A stretch of 64,000 nt of DNA from Flavipsychrobacter sp. (GTDB lineage Bacteria; Bacteroidota; Bacteroidia; Chitinophagales; Chitinophagaceae). Positions 8,703 to 18,128 of the stretch are shown here, in pieces. Location of the stretch: NCBI GenBank assembly GCA_031292525.1, contig JARLGY010000019.1, positions 62,001 through 126,000 of the forward strand, in the 5' to 3' direction. The translations under genes were made by a program, and so were the position numbers. The stretch's first letter is position 1; each line of letters starts with the position of its first letter. The notes below the pieces were generated by a model. It ran no database searches and was not told the DNA's origin. It was given only the letters and a program-made list of their open reading frames with translations.

Positions 8703-8710
8703 CAAAAATA
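8703..8710 (-). promoter_or_regulatory. Candidate -7 box (TATTTTTG) for AraC gene
   Basis: TATTTTTG on the minus strand fits TAnnTTTG and is 31 bp from the ATG at 8671. It lies in an AT-rich spacer. Confidence 0.4.
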
Positions 8711-8742
8711 AGATATTTTTTTTAATATATTATACATAAAAA

Positions 8743-8769
8743 TGCCCGGCTTCCTGTGAAAGCCGGGCA
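8743..8769 (-). terminator. Intrinsic terminator of the SprB-repeat gene
   Basis: A perfect 10-bp stem, TGCCCGGCTT / AAGCCGGGCA, has a 7-nt loop. Read on the minus strand it is followed by TTTTT. It lies 21 bp past the stop of the gene at 8790-11879. Confidence 0.9.
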
Positions 8770-8789
8770 GTAAGATATATTATAGCAGC

Positions 8790-11700
8790 TTATTTGATGA
8801 TGACCAATTTTTGTGTTTGTGTTTGGCCGCCTGCATACATACTTGCTATGTAGATGCCAGGAGCAAGTCTGCCAGCATCAACAGCTATAGTTTGCTTGCC
8901 TTTTTGCAATACCAATTCCCTGCTAATGACTGTTTTACCAGCAAGGTCGGTGATGTTGAGGTAAGCTGGCTGGTTATCTTCCTTACTATCTACTACAGCA
9001 TTAAAGTTGCCTGCAGCTGGATTAGGATAGATAAAGAAAGAGTTGCTGCCCTGTGCTGTAACATTGCTTATTCCCGATGTTTTGTTCAGCGTATTGAGTG
9101 TGCTGTTAGTCGGTACAGGTTTGTTAAAGTCAAAATAGATGCCTGCACGATTCTTTATTTGAGTGCCTGCAGCAAGATTCTTTTTCAGTTTCACAGTATA
9201 GGTAAACATGCCGTTGCTACCAGCTTCGTCATCTTTCTCGGCTGGCAGATCTACATTGTTAAATGCAAACCGGGCAATGCCATTGTTAAGTGTTACCACA
9301 CATGCAGACGATTGATATTGCGGACGAAGCGTGGTCCAGTCCAGGTTAGCATCCAGCGTATCCAGCACCACTATGTTTTGTGCCATATAGGTACCGGTAT
9401 TCTGGAAGTGTACCATGTATTCAAGTGTAGAATCAGTATAATTGATAAGACCTGTAGGGCCTGAACCCTGAGGGCTAACAGCTATAAAATTAGGATCAAA
9501 AGATCCTACCACTGGAGTAGTAAAATAATCTACATTGTTCCATGGCGAATAGTCGTTCATCCAGTTGCTAATAGGTGAGGTGTAGGCTGCGCTATCGGTA
9601 AATACAAGGCTAGTACCTAGGGGAATATTTGCCGGGACATTATAGTCTATATTAAACAGTTGTGATGCGCCGGGCTGCAAAGTGGGAAAGCTGCCTGCAT
9701 CGTACCAGTTACCCGATCCGCTAAATATTGACGAAGGAAAGAAGGTTGCACCATTCAGTTGTCCATCCGTTTTATAAGTGGCTTGTATACCAGTTTCTGC
9801 AACTGTGCCCTGATTCTGCACTATCATTTTCTGTTCGTAAGAATATCCGGGAATAGGGAAGTTATTGTTCCAGGTACTGATGTGTATGTCGTGGATGGGT
9901 GTTACAGAGTCTGCAAAATTCACGGTGTGCGTACAGTTGGCCGCAGCAGTTGCGGTTACGCTTACTGCGTTGTTCTGGCAGCTTTGCAGCGGGTAGTATG
10001 ACAATACAGTTTGCGAAATAGTATAAGTACCTGATGGTACTATAAAAGAGTAGTATCCACTGGCATCAGTATATGTATAGCCTATGCCACTGCAATGTAA
10101 CTGTATATTCTGCAAACCAGCCTCACCGGGGTCTTGCGTGCAATTGCCATTAGCATCATGATATACATTTCCCTGTATTTTGCAGTAGCAGCTGTTGTTA
10201 CTCGCATTGTAGCCAACATGAGAAAAGTTATTGGCAACACACCCGTTAGCATCTGTCACACGTATATAGTAATCACCTACAGGCAGGTTGGTAATCGTTG
10301 CTGTTGATTGTCCGTTGTTCCAGCTATATGAATAAGGCGTTGCACCACCGCTGGGAGTAGCAGTAATGGCCCCGTCTGTATTGAAGATGCACGACGCCGC
10401 AGTAGCAGACAAGCCCAAACTAACAGGCGATGTAGCATTTATTTCCGCATATTTTGTAACACTGCAACCTGCATTGTCGTGCACCGTAACGGCATAATAT
10501 CCGGCAGTAACACTGCTCAATGATGCAGTAGTAGCACTGTTGTTCCAGGCATAGGTGTATGGTGCCGTACCACCAGATACAGTAGCGCCTATGCTACCGT
10601 TAGCTTGTGTACATGTAGCATCAGTAATACTAAAGCCAACACTGATCATATGTACTGGTGGAACAGTTACAGTGCCCGTTCTTACACAACCGTTAGCATC
10701 GGTAATATGAAAATTGTAGTTACCGGGAGCCAGGCTGGTTGCACTGGTACCGGTCTGTACAGGATAAGTACTCCATGAAACGGAGTAAGGTGTTGCTCCT
10801 CCTGCAATTGTTAAGGTGGCGCTGCCTGTAGCCGATGTGCATAAACTGGCGACCGTGGTGTAAGTAGCTGTTATAGGGGTGGTGGCTGTTACACTTGCAG
10901 TATTATTACCGGTGCAGCCGTTGGCATCTCTTACAGCAACACTGTATTGGCCGGCCTCTAAGCCGGTAATAGTAGGGGTGGTAGCGCCATTGCCATAAAG
11001 ATAGGTATAGGGGCTGGTGCCGCCTGAGGCAGTTGTAGTAATGGCGCCGTTAGCCTGTGTGCATGTGGCTGGTGTAGTAGTAACATGTGCAGTAATAATC
11101 GGTGTCTGATTAATATAAGTAACACGGCTGCTGGCGCAACCTACAGCATCGGTAACCGCAACAGACAAGTAGCCTTTAGACAGGCCACCTATGGATGCAC
11201 TGGTTGCCCCGTTAGACCATAGATAGCTATATGGTGCTACGCCGCTGCCAGTTATGGAGCCTACTGTAGCTGTACCATTGGTGCAACTGGCTGCGGTAGT
11301 GGTTACGTTAAAATTAAATGATGGAAGGGAATAGAAGTTTACAGAATCGGGCTGGGATGCAGATCCTGTAACGCAACCGGTAGCATCAACAATGGTAATC
11401 CCATACTGCCCGTTTGGTAACGATATAGGATTGGTGGTGCCCACCACAGTGTTTGTCGCCAAGTCATACCATTGGTAGGTGTAAGGGGCTGTTCCTCCTG
11501 ATGGGGTTACTGTACCTGTTGATAACGTAGGGCAGCTGGGAAAGGTATTCGTAACGGTGTAAGTAAATGGCGGGTGCGAATAAGAGCCGTAGCCCATATT
11601 GCTGCCTGCATCTGTAACACTAAGGTATAAAGGAGCACCCGAGTACCCGGTAAGCACATCGCTGGTACCCGTCACCCCTGTGTGGGTGATAGTGGTGTAT

Positions 11701-11879
11701 GTACCTCCCGAGTACACCTGCCATAATACGGTAAGCGGAGGGGTTACATTCGTGAAGCTTGCTGTAACAACACCATTATTGTTACAGGGCGGGGTTGTGA
11801 GTGCAAAAGTGACAACCGGCGTTTGCGCTTTTACAGCATAAACACAAAAGACGAGTAAGGCGGTTAATAATGTTTTCAT
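8790..11879 (-). CDS. Large T9SS-secreted surface protein with SprB-type repeats
   Basis: A protein of 1029 residues with a signal peptide (MKTLLTALLVFCVYAVKA). About six SprB-like repeats follow in the first half. Each has the form GG-x-PY-x-Y-x-W-x-NG ... L-x-x-G-x-Y-x-V-x-V-x-D-x-x-GC, for example GGTAPYTYAWNN and VTDANGC. Next comes a Cys-rich SdrD/CNA-B-like module (GNVYHDANGNC, DASGYYSF), then a DUF11/DUF7619-like module (YMVHFQNTGTYMAQNIVVLDT, YFDFNKPVPTNS). The last ~80 residues are a type A sorting domain (FFIYPNPAAGNF to KLVIIK). SprB-type proteins in gliding relatives are surface adhesins. It ends in a strong terminator and is monocistronic. Confidence 0.9.
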   Translation of the reverse strand: MKTLLTALLVFCVYAVKAQTPVVTFALTTPPCNNNGVVTASFTNVTPPLTVLWQVYSGGTYTTITHTGVTGTSDVLTGYSGAPLYLSVTDAGSNMGYGSYSHPPFTYTVTNTFPSCPTLSTGTVTPSGGTAPYTYQWYDLATNTVVGTTNPISLPNGQYGITIVDATGCVTGSASQPDSVNFYSLPSFNFNVTTTAASCTNGTATVGSITGSGVAPYSYLWSNGATSASIGGLSKGYLSVAVTDAVGCASSRVTYINQTPIITAHVTTTPATCTQANGAITTTASGGTSPYTYLYGNGATTPTITGLEAGQYSVAVRDANGCTGNNTASVTATTPITATYTTVASLCTSATGSATLTIAGGATPYSVSWSTYPVQTGTSATSLAPGNYNFHITDANGCVRTGTVTVPPVHMISVGFSITDATCTQANGSIGATVSGGTAPYTYAWNNSATTASLSSVTAGYYAVTVHDNAGCSVTKYAEINATSPVSLGLSATAASCIFNTDGAITATPSGGATPYSYSWNNGQSTATITNLPVGDYYIRVTDANGCVANNFSHVGYNASNNSCYCKIQGNVYHDANGNCTQDPGEAGLQNIQLHCSGIGYTYTDASGYYSFIVPSGTYTISQTVLSYYPLQSCQNNAVSVTATAAANCTHTVNFADSVTPIHDIHISTWNNNFPIPGYSYEQKMIVQNQGTVAETGIQATYKTDGQLNGATFFPSSIFSGSGNWYDAGSFPTLQPGASQLFNIDYNVPANIPLGTSLVFTDSAAYTSPISNWMNDYSPWNNVDYFTTPVVGSFDPNFIAVSPQGSGPTGLINYTDSTLEYMVHFQNTGTYMAQNIVVLDTLDANLDWTTLRPQYQSSACVVTLNNGIARFAFNNVDLPAEKDDEAGSNGMFTYTVKLKKNLAAGTQIKNRAGIYFDFNKPVPTNSTLNTLNKTSGISNVTAQGSNSFFIYPNPAAGNFNAVVDSKEDNQPAYLNITDLAGKTVISRELVLQKGKQTIAVDAGRLAPGIYIASMYAGGQTQTQKLVIIK

Positions 11880-11919
11880 AGTGTTAGGCTTTGGTGAAAA
11901 ATATACTCTTTATCCATTT

Positions 11920-11927
11920 CAAAGTTA
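11920..11927 (-). promoter_or_regulatory. Candidate -7 box (TAACTTTG) for the SprB-repeat gene
   Basis: TAACTTTG on the minus strand is an exact TAnnTTTG and lies 40 bp before the ATG at 11879. TTTA occurs upstream at roughly the -33 distance. Confidence 0.45.
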
Positions 11928-12030
11928 GAGAGAGAGGAAATGTATAAACTGAGTATAAATACCTAATTTGAATAATGAGCACTAATACCCAATGCTGCCT
12001 TTTTTGCTATTAATTATTATATCCACCTAC

Positions 12031-13197
12031 TCATCGGCCCTTTATTCCGCTAAAGAAATTGATCATAAATTGAAGATTGTTTTCGGAGTGTAACGCTTCT
12101 ATAAGTTGTAACGATTCTTCAGTTGCCACCTCGGTCCGGGCGTGCATTTTCTGTTCATAATATGTCAGGGCTTCTCCCAATGTTTCAAAATTTTCTACAC
12201 AAAGGGCTTCATAGAGTTCCAGGGCATCAAGCATTGCCAGGTTCACACCTTCACCCGATGGTGGTGTTTGGTGTGCTGCATCGCCCAGCATAGTTAATTT
12301 AGGTACCGTTTGCCAACATTGGTTGGCAGGAATATAATATTGTGGCCTGACAACAAAATAAGATTCATTGGTTGTAAATATCTCATCCCAGTCATTACTC
12401 CAATCAGCAAATCGTTGTTTGAACCAGGCAAACACTTGCTCTTTTTTACCAAAGTCTATACCCGATGTTTTGGCCCAATCCTCCGCTTCTTTGGTACTTG
12501 TGTAGAACGATAGCGAGCCTTCCCCCTTTGCACTTAAAACCACTGTTTTATGGTTCCAAAGCGCATAAACCTTTCCTCCGTTAGTAAGTTCCCACAAATT
12601 GGGCACATTGGTTGCAGCGTTGTAAATATTACCTTCAACAATCGTAACGCCTGAATATATACGCACGATATCTGTTATGTATTTTCTAACCTTAGAGTTT
12701 GCTCCGTCTGCAGCAACTACCAGGTCTGCATATGCGGTTGTTCCGTTTTCAAAAACCAGGTCCCAGCCGTTGCCATTTTCTTTTAGCTCCGAAAATTTTG
12801 AATCCCATACAATTGTATCTTCATGCAAAGATGCAATCAGCAGATCACGTAGCGGCCCCCGGTCTATTTCAGGCCGTGCATATTCACTGTCAATATCCAT
12901 GCTTGGTTCCTCATCACGCTCGGTATAGTGCACTTTGGCATTGTTATCAGTAATAGTAAATCTTTCCGCACCTGGCCTGTAGTTGCTTTTAAACGCTTCA
13001 ATCAGCCCGGCTGCTCTTAATGCTTTTAGCCCCGATTCGGTGTGTAAGTCAAGAGTAGCGCCTTGTTGGCGAAACAATTTATCTTTATCTCTTTCATAAA
13101 CGGTAACATTCGCTCCTTTTAGCTGCAGTAATCGCGCAAGCGTTAATCCTCCTGGCCCACCGCCTACTATTGCCACCTTTTTATCTTGTAGTACCAT
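12031..13197 (-). CDS. TetX-like FAD-dependent monooxygenase
   Basis: A protein of 388 residues of the class A flavoprotein monooxygenases. It has the dinucleotide-binding GGGPGG (12-17) followed by VTVYERD, the DG motif AADGANSKVRK (163-172), and the second FAD motif LGDAAHQTPPSGEGVN (304-319). Several stretches track the TetX tetracycline destructase closely: KLLQ-like ARLLQLKGANVTVYERD, ATLDLHTESGLKALRAAGL, EIDRGPLRDLLIASL. TetX hydroxylates tetracyclines; many chromosomal relatives have other or unknown substrates, so resistance is not shown. The gene is divergent from an AraC regulator 88 bp away, which probably controls it. Confidence 0.85.
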   Translation of the reverse strand: MVLQDKKVAIVGGGPGGLTLARLLQLKGANVTVYERDKDKLFRQQGATLDLHTESGLKALRAAGLIEAFKSNYRPGAERFTITDNNAKVHYTERDEEPSMDIDSEYARPEIDRGPLRDLLIASLHEDTIVWDSKFSELKENGNGWDLVFENGTTAYADLVVAADGANSKVRKYITDIVRIYSGVTIVEGNIYNAATNVPNLWELTNGGKVYALWNHKTVVLSAKGEGSLSFYTSTKEAEDWAKTSGIDFGKKEQVFAWFKQRFADWSNDWDEIFTTNESYFVVRPQYYIPANQCWQTVPKLTMLGDAAHQTPPSGEGVNLAMLDALELYEALCVENFETLGEALTYYEQKMHARTEVATEESLQLIEALHSENNLQFMINFFSGIKGR

Positions 13198-13226
13198 ACT
13201 GATGCTTTTATTTTTTTATTGATACG

Positions 13227-13245
13227 CAAAAGTATTTTTACTTTT
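13227..13245. promoter_or_regulatory. -7 box inside a palindrome in a divergent promoter
   Basis: On the minus strand TACTTTTG (13234-13227) fits TAnnTTTG for the TetX-like gene, with TTTA 17 bp further upstream. The box is one arm of a perfect inverted repeat, AAAAGTA (13228-13234) / TACTTTT (13239-13245), with a 4-bp spacer. This could be an operator where a bound regulator would block the promoter. Confidence 0.45.
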
Positions 13246-13285
13246 ACGAACTAAATACCTATTAACGCTAATAAAATAGTCGTAA

Positions 13286-14245
13286 ATGAAAATATCAGTC
13301 ACAGATAAAGGTTCTGGTATCGCGCTGCAATTCGCCCGGGCTATTGGGGCTACTGTGCAGGGCCGCTTTATACACATTCCTGAAAGTAAAGGCGGTGGTT
13401 ACCTTACCGGCTTTTCTTGGGACGACGATATCCGGGTGATGATACGCAACTATTATCTAAATGAGGAAGTGTTGATAGAACGGACAAATGAACTTGCCGA
13501 AGGACAGGATGATATTATTTTTTTAATAAATGGCATTTTCCCTCTCCCGCATCAGCATGAAACACAACTTATTCCTGAGCAAGCCAATGTATTTATCTGT
13601 GCACATGCAGTTTCGTCGGTACTCACCATGCCTTCAAACACATTTTTTAGAAGCGTGACAATGGCAGTTTCGCGTAAGTACTTGCAAAAACTCTTTGGCA
13701 ATATACAGCACCCTGTGGTAGTAAGCATCTTGGAGGCAAAAGATAACTTCGCCTACGAGACTGGCATCTCACCCGAAATGATCCAAACCGCTGGCGATAT
13801 TCTGCATCAGCCCGTTCCTGAAAGTTTGGCTAGTCACTATGTCAGGCTGAAATGCGAAGAATTACTTTGTCATATCTTTTCCCTACTCATGCAGCGCGAT
13901 GCGATGCCAGCAAGCGGTATGCACATCAGCGATATTATAGCCATTTACGCCATAAAGGTGAGTTTGCAGTTGCATCTCACTAATCCACCTAACATCGCTT
14001 TACTTGCAAAGGAGGCCAGAATGAGTGAACCCAAAATGCGAAAGCTGTTTAAACAAACCTTCGGTAAAGGCGTTTTTGAATATTACCAGTCTATGCGAAT
14101 GCAGGAAGCCGCCAGGCTGCTGAAAGAAAAACGATTATCTGTTTCTGAAGTAGGCTACCAACTGGGCTTCACCAACCTGAGCCATTTTTCCAGGGTTTTT
14201 GAACAGCATACGGGAATAAAGCCCAAAAAGTATTCGGTGCTATAA
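13286..14245 (+). CDS. AraC family transcriptional regulator
   Basis: A protein of 319 residues. The C-terminal AraC DNA-binding domain (about 220-319) has two helix-turn-helix units: NIALLAKEARMSEPKMRKLFK and LSVSEVGYQLGFTNLSHFSRV, ending with FEQHTGIKPKKY. The N-terminal 200 residues include FSWDDDIRVMIRNYYLNEEV and are a ligand-sensing part of unknown specificity. It is divergent from the TetX-like monooxygenase gene, with only 88 bp between the starts. The most economical reading is a regulator of that enzyme and of itself. Confidence 0.85.
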   Translation: MKISVTDKGSGIALQFARAIGATVQGRFIHIPESKGGGYLTGFSWDDDIRVMIRNYYLNEEVLIERTNELAEGQDDIIFLINGIFPLPHQHETQLIPEQANVFICAHAVSSVLTMPSNTFFRSVTMAVSRKYLQKLFGNIQHPVVVSILEAKDNFAYETGISPEMIQTAGDILHQPVPESLASHYVRLKCEELLCHIFSLLMQRDAMPASGMHISDIIAIYAIKVSLQLHLTNPPNIALLAKEARMSEPKMRKLFKQTFGKGVFEYYQSMRMQEAARLLKEKRLSVSEVGYQLGFTNLSHFSRVFEQHTGIKPKKYSVL

Positions 14246-14288
14246 GCGCGATTTTATCCCGCTCCAACAGAAAGTATATCAAAAAGAA

Positions 14289-14328
14289 GGCTGGCACGGA
14301 TGCGATGGATATCGCTATCTGGCCAGCC
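14289..14328 (-). terminator. Nested hairpin terminator
   Basis: The outer stem GGCTGGC / GCCAGCC (14289-14295 and 14322-14328) encloses an inner stem GCGAT / ATCGC (14302-14306 and 14311-14315). On the minus strand it is followed by CTTCTTTTT, so it most likely ends the gene at 14353-17874. It can also serve the convergent AraC gene. Confidence 0.7.
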
Positions 14329-14352
14329 TCAAAACTTATTTGAAACGTTTGA

Positions 14353-17300
14353 TTATTCTTTTACCAGGCGTTTTGTGATCATTTCGTTACCGCATTTCAG
14401 TGTCACCATGTAGATGCCAGATGCTAATTCAGCAACCGGTATTATTACTGCGCCAGACTGCTGGTTACCTAGCTCTTGCATGTAAACTTGTTGTCCTATC
14501 ACATTGGTGACCTTCAAGGTTGTAGCACCACTTTCAGCCGCTGCATAAGTAAGCTTAGCTACGGTGGTTACGGGGTTAGGGGCTATACTCACGTTTAGTT
14601 TATTTGCTGCCGTTACATTAGCAACACCCGCTGTTGATGGTACCGCAAGATTAAGTTCAAAGCGGTTGTCGCCCTGGCTGGCTGGGTCGCTGGTTACATC
14701 AAACTCGTAAACATAGCCTTCGCTGAGCAATTCTACTTTGTGCAGCCATTTATCATGCAGGTAAACAACCACACCCGGGTCCACTTCCAGGTTATCTACA
14801 CTCATTTCATATATCTGCGGCACATCGGTAGTAAGGCCTAGTTTTATTACTTCACCAGGTACATATGGCCTTACATCTATTGACTGTTGTGCACTATCCG
14901 CAGAATAGCTGTAGAAATTCAGATCATCATTTTGAAGTTTTTCACCGTCAAATTGATCATTATTATCACTTGCACTATCATTAAAATATACTAGTAACCT
15001 ATCCCATGACTGTGTTTTGAAGTCGCTTGTTATGTGTAGTTGCAGAACATTGCTACCCATAGCATCTGTGGTTTTGAATAGGGCGGCAGGTGTTTTGGTT
15101 ACTTTGCTGCTTTCATGGAAGGTTACAGTTGCGCCTGTATTAGCGGTAGCCCTTATTTCAAATGCGCCATAAGCAGGCAGTATATAAGATACATTCCTTG
15201 GTTGTGACACGTAACCGCCATCAATGCCCTGCTTGGCATCCCATACCCATATATTGCTGCCTACAGTATTTCCATAATCAACCAGGCTGAGATCGATAGG
15301 TGCTGCATATGGGTTACCAATGAGATTGAAACCTTTATTTAAATTAGCAGCTAATGTAGCAGTCCTGTCGCCTTGGGCTGGTGTACCAAACATATTTATT
15401 GTTGTAGGTGACGGTGTATAACTTGCTGCTGTTAGACCTTGGCCACGCGTCCCCCTTATCATTACTCTTATACCTTCCATAGGATGCCACTGGTTCACAC
15501 CCGTATCTGTCATACTAGTATAAGGTATCCAGCCGGGGTTAGCGCTTGTTGTAGTGCCATTTGCAGTTAGTGGATTATACCAGAAAGCTGTAGGAGCGTT
15601 GTTACTTGAGTTAGTAAAGCCATTTGTGCTGCCATTGGATCCTGAAATATCAAATGCATACGCCAACTGAGATAATGGAGTATTAGTTGTGAATGGATGA
15701 GCCAGGAAGCGATAAGCACGCTTGCCAGGTATGTATTGTTGCACCTGTACAGAGCCGGTAAAGTAATTACCACCTGCCGCGCCACGGCCTATGGTTGCAG
15801 TACCGGTAGCATCAGAAATGAATATTACAGTGCCATTATTTGTAAATGTACCCAGTGTAGGATAGTAACGTTGTTTAATGTGTATACGACTATTTACAGG
15901 AAGTGTAACGCCAGCAGAGTTATTGATCTCCAGGTTATATATGGTATCTGATGCTGTAAGCGTTTGCGCTGTAGAGCCGCTGAAAGAAAGAATACCAGCC
16001 CCACGTATAGAACAAAGTGTTCTTGCATCGCCGTACACCTTCAGTTTAGCTAATGTATCTATTATTAGAAGAGAAGAAGCATCGATGCTGAAACTACCTA
16101 CCTGTGCAGTAACGTTTGTAGATATTCTTGGTGTGTTTGATGTACCGGCAATAGTAACAGCCGTACCAGAGGTAGGAACAGAATTTGAGCTCCAGTTACC
16201 AGGAGTATTCCAGTCACTGCTTACATTACCTGTCCAGCTGGCAGAAGTAGCAGGAGCATTAACGGTAACGCCTAGTGAAGCAGTAGGGCTGATGCCGCTG
16301 CAACCATTATTGTATATTGCAAATACAGTAACTGTCCCACTGCTTGCAGTGCTGCTGAAATTGATACTTGCATTGGCGCCAGATGGAGTGATGGTAGCTC
16401 CCGTACCCGTGTATGCCCAGGTATATGATATATTGCTTTGGCTGGCAACTGAATAAGTAACACTGGTTGCTCCTGCCGCTACACTTGTAGGTCCTGCAGT
16501 GAATACAGGCTGTGTAGGAGTCGTGTTCGATACTGTTAATGAAGCAGTAGAACTGTTCACACTGCCACATGTATTAGCTACTACTACCCGGTAGTTAAAT
16601 CCGCTCATAGATAAAGCTGCACCTGTCAACTGCAATGAGTTGGTGGTAGCGCCGCTGTAAAGACCTGTTATATTATTTAAATTTGTAAAACCATTGCCCG
16701 CATCCACCTGCCATTGATAACTCAAGCCAGTACCTGAAGCGGAAACAGTAAATGAGGTATTGCCACCGTTACACACGGTTGACGCAACTGGTTGTGTATT
16801 GATCTGTAAACCACCTGAAGCAGATACGGTCGCTACGCTTGAGTTTGTAGTCCCGTATGCATTAGTGGCCGCAACGTAATACTGACCGGCACTGCTCGCG
16901 TTAGCAATAAATGTGAGGTTGGCTGTTGTTGCCCCATTAATAGCACTGCCATTAAAGTACCATTGGTACGTAGCAGTACCACCGGTAGCCGATTGAAGTG
17001 TAGTATAAGTATTAGGACATACACTAATGTTGCCGGGTTGTAAAGTGAACACGGGAGGAACGGGGAATGTAAAGGTTATTGAGCCATTTCCTGTAGCTCT
17101 CAAGTTGCCGGTTGTAACATTTGATGCTAGCGATGTGTAATAGGATGAACCGCCACCACCACCAGAGCCAGTAGAACCGCCACCGCCATACCAGCCGCCG
17201 CCACCGCCGCCGCCTGATTGTAAAGTTGCATTAGCGCCTCCGTTGTTACCACCGTCGCCAAAAACACCTGCTGTTCCAGATGTTCCACTTCCATATAAAC

Positions 17301-17874
17301 CACCGCCGGCACCACCGGAAGTTTGAGTTCCAGGGCCGCCGCCATTAACATAAAAAGCAGAACCGAAATTACTGCCTGCATAGCCCATAGGGTACCAGCC
17401 ACCGCCACCGTTTCCGCTTACGCCGCCGCCGCCGCCGCCGCCGGCAACCACAATACGGTTGCTATATGTTGTACCGCCAATACGAATATCAGAAGCGCCA
17501 CCGCCACTACCTGCGGTATTGGGAGAGGCATATACATACCCCCCACCATTGTAACCGCCATATTGGAAAATGTTATTAGCTGCAACCTGCGATCCGCTTC
17601 CACCAACATACAAGTATAATGTCTGGCCTGGCGTCACAGCCAGCTTTCCGGTAACCTGCCCTCCGGTGCCACCTGAGTAGCCACCGTTGGCACCACCACT
17701 GGCACCATTTACTAAAAAATCAAGGCTGGTAACGCCTGTGGGCACCACAAAAGTTTGCTGGCTGCCTGTAAAGTTGAATGTTTGGGTTGTGGTCTGTGCA
17801 TTTGCTCTTGAAAAGACGCAACAGACGGCAATTAGTAACATTATGGTGTTACGCCTTGTGTTTAGATGTATCAT
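14353..17874 (-). CDS. Large T9SS-secreted glycine-rich / Ig-like surface protein
   Basis: A protein of 1173 residues. A signal peptide spans about 1-26 (LLIAVCCVFSRANAQ). A glycine-rich domain of the type seen next to receptor-like GRD modules lies at about 28-270 (GGTGGQVTGKLAVTPGQTLYLYVG, GGGASDIRIGG, GGGGGGG). Several PKD/Ig-like units follow at about 275-540 (QPGNISVCPNTYTTLQSATGG, TYQWYFNG, YYVAATNAYGT). A beta-rich middle begins with WTGNVSSDWNTPGNWSS. The last ~80 residues are a type A sorting domain (SIAPNPVTTVAKL to RLVKE). It is expected on the cell surface after T9SS export. A repeated motif lies upstream, toward the regulator gene. Confidence 0.9.
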   Translation of the reverse strand: MIHLNTRRNTIMLLIAVCCVFSRANAQTTTQTFNFTGSQQTFVVPTGVTSLDFLVNGASGGANGGYSGGTGGQVTGKLAVTPGQTLYLYVGGSGSQVAANNIFQYGGYNGGGYVYASPNTAGSGGGASDIRIGGTTYSNRIVVAGGGGGGGVSGNGGGGWYPMGYAGSNFGSAFYVNGGGPGTQTSGGAGGGLYGSGTSGTAGVFGDGGNNGGANATLQSGGGGGGGWYGGGGSTGSGGGGGSSYYTSLASNVTTGNLRATGNGSITFTFPVPPVFTLQPGNISVCPNTYTTLQSATGGTATYQWYFNGSAINGATTANLTFIANASSAGQYYVAATNAYGTTNSSVATVSASGGLQINTQPVASTVCNGGNTSFTVSASGTGLSYQWQVDAGNGFTNLNNITGLYSGATTNSLQLTGAALSMSGFNYRVVVANTCGSVNSSTASLTVSNTTPTQPVFTAGPTSVAAGATSVTYSVASQSNISYTWAYTGTGATITPSGANASINFSSTASSGTVTVFAIYNNGCSGISPTASLGVTVNAPATSASWTGNVSSDWNTPGNWSSNSVPTSGTAVTIAGTSNTPRISTNVTAQVGSFSIDASSLLIIDTLAKLKVYGDARTLCSIRGAGILSFSGSTAQTLTASDTIYNLEINNSAGVTLPVNSRIHIKQRYYPTLGTFTNNGTVIFISDATGTATIGRGAAGGNYFTGSVQVQQYIPGKRAYRFLAHPFTTNTPLSQLAYAFDISGSNGSTNGFTNSSNNAPTAFWYNPLTANGTTTSANPGWIPYTSMTDTGVNQWHPMEGIRVMIRGTRGQGLTAASYTPSPTTINMFGTPAQGDRTATLAANLNKGFNLIGNPYAAPIDLSLVDYGNTVGSNIWVWDAKQGIDGGYVSQPRNVSYILPAYGAFEIRATANTGATVTFHESSKVTKTPAALFKTTDAMGSNVLQLHITSDFKTQSWDRLLVYFNDSASDNNDQFDGEKLQNDDLNFYSYSADSAQQSIDVRPYVPGEVIKLGLTTDVPQIYEMSVDNLEVDPGVVVYLHDKWLHKVELLSEGYVYEFDVTSDPASQGDNRFELNLAVPSTAGVANVTAANKLNVSIAPNPVTTVAKLTYAAAESGATTLKVTNVIGQQVYMQELGNQQSGAVIIPVAELASGIYMVTLKCGNEMITKRLVKE

Positions 17875-18030
17875 AGTTTATAAAATTTGCTGTTAGACGC
17901 TCTCTCCCATATCCTTTACAGCAAAATTTAAAGTTGATACCTAGTAGTCAAAAAAACTGCTCACCTGGTAGTTAGCAACTTCGATCATAATACAACGCAA
18001 ATATGGACCCGTAGCCACAAAAAGTAGCTG

Positions 18031-18098
18031 TTACGGCCATTACAAAAGCGTTACAGAGCCGCTATTACAAGCATTACAAAAACGTTACAGATCGTAAC
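18031..18098 (-). repeat. Two-copy 34-bp repeat, operator-like
   Basis: On the + strand TTAC occurs at 18031, 18040 and 18051, then again at 18065, 18074 and 18085. The internal spacing of 9 and 11 bp is identical in both triplets, and the period is 34 bp. On the minus strand the shared core is GTAACG-n-TTTTGTAATG in both copies. It lies 157-224 bp before the start of the glycine-rich surface protein (17874) and just past the stop of the TPR/LuxR regulator (18129). An upstream binding array for that gene is the likeliest role, but this is an inference. Confidence 0.5.
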
Positions 18099-18128
18099 AT
18101 CAAGACGTACAGCAATAAATAAATTTTA

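Noticed and set aside
15878-16456. 192-codon plus-strand open frame inside the glycine-rich surface protein gene
   Set aside because: It is antisense to a continuous coding frame with signal peptide and sorting domain; low-complexity Thr/Ser-rich genes often leave long open antisense frames.
18031-18098. CRISPR-like reading of the TTAC repeat array
   Set aside because: Only two 34-bp units without unique spacers and no cas genes; an operator-like repeat fits better.
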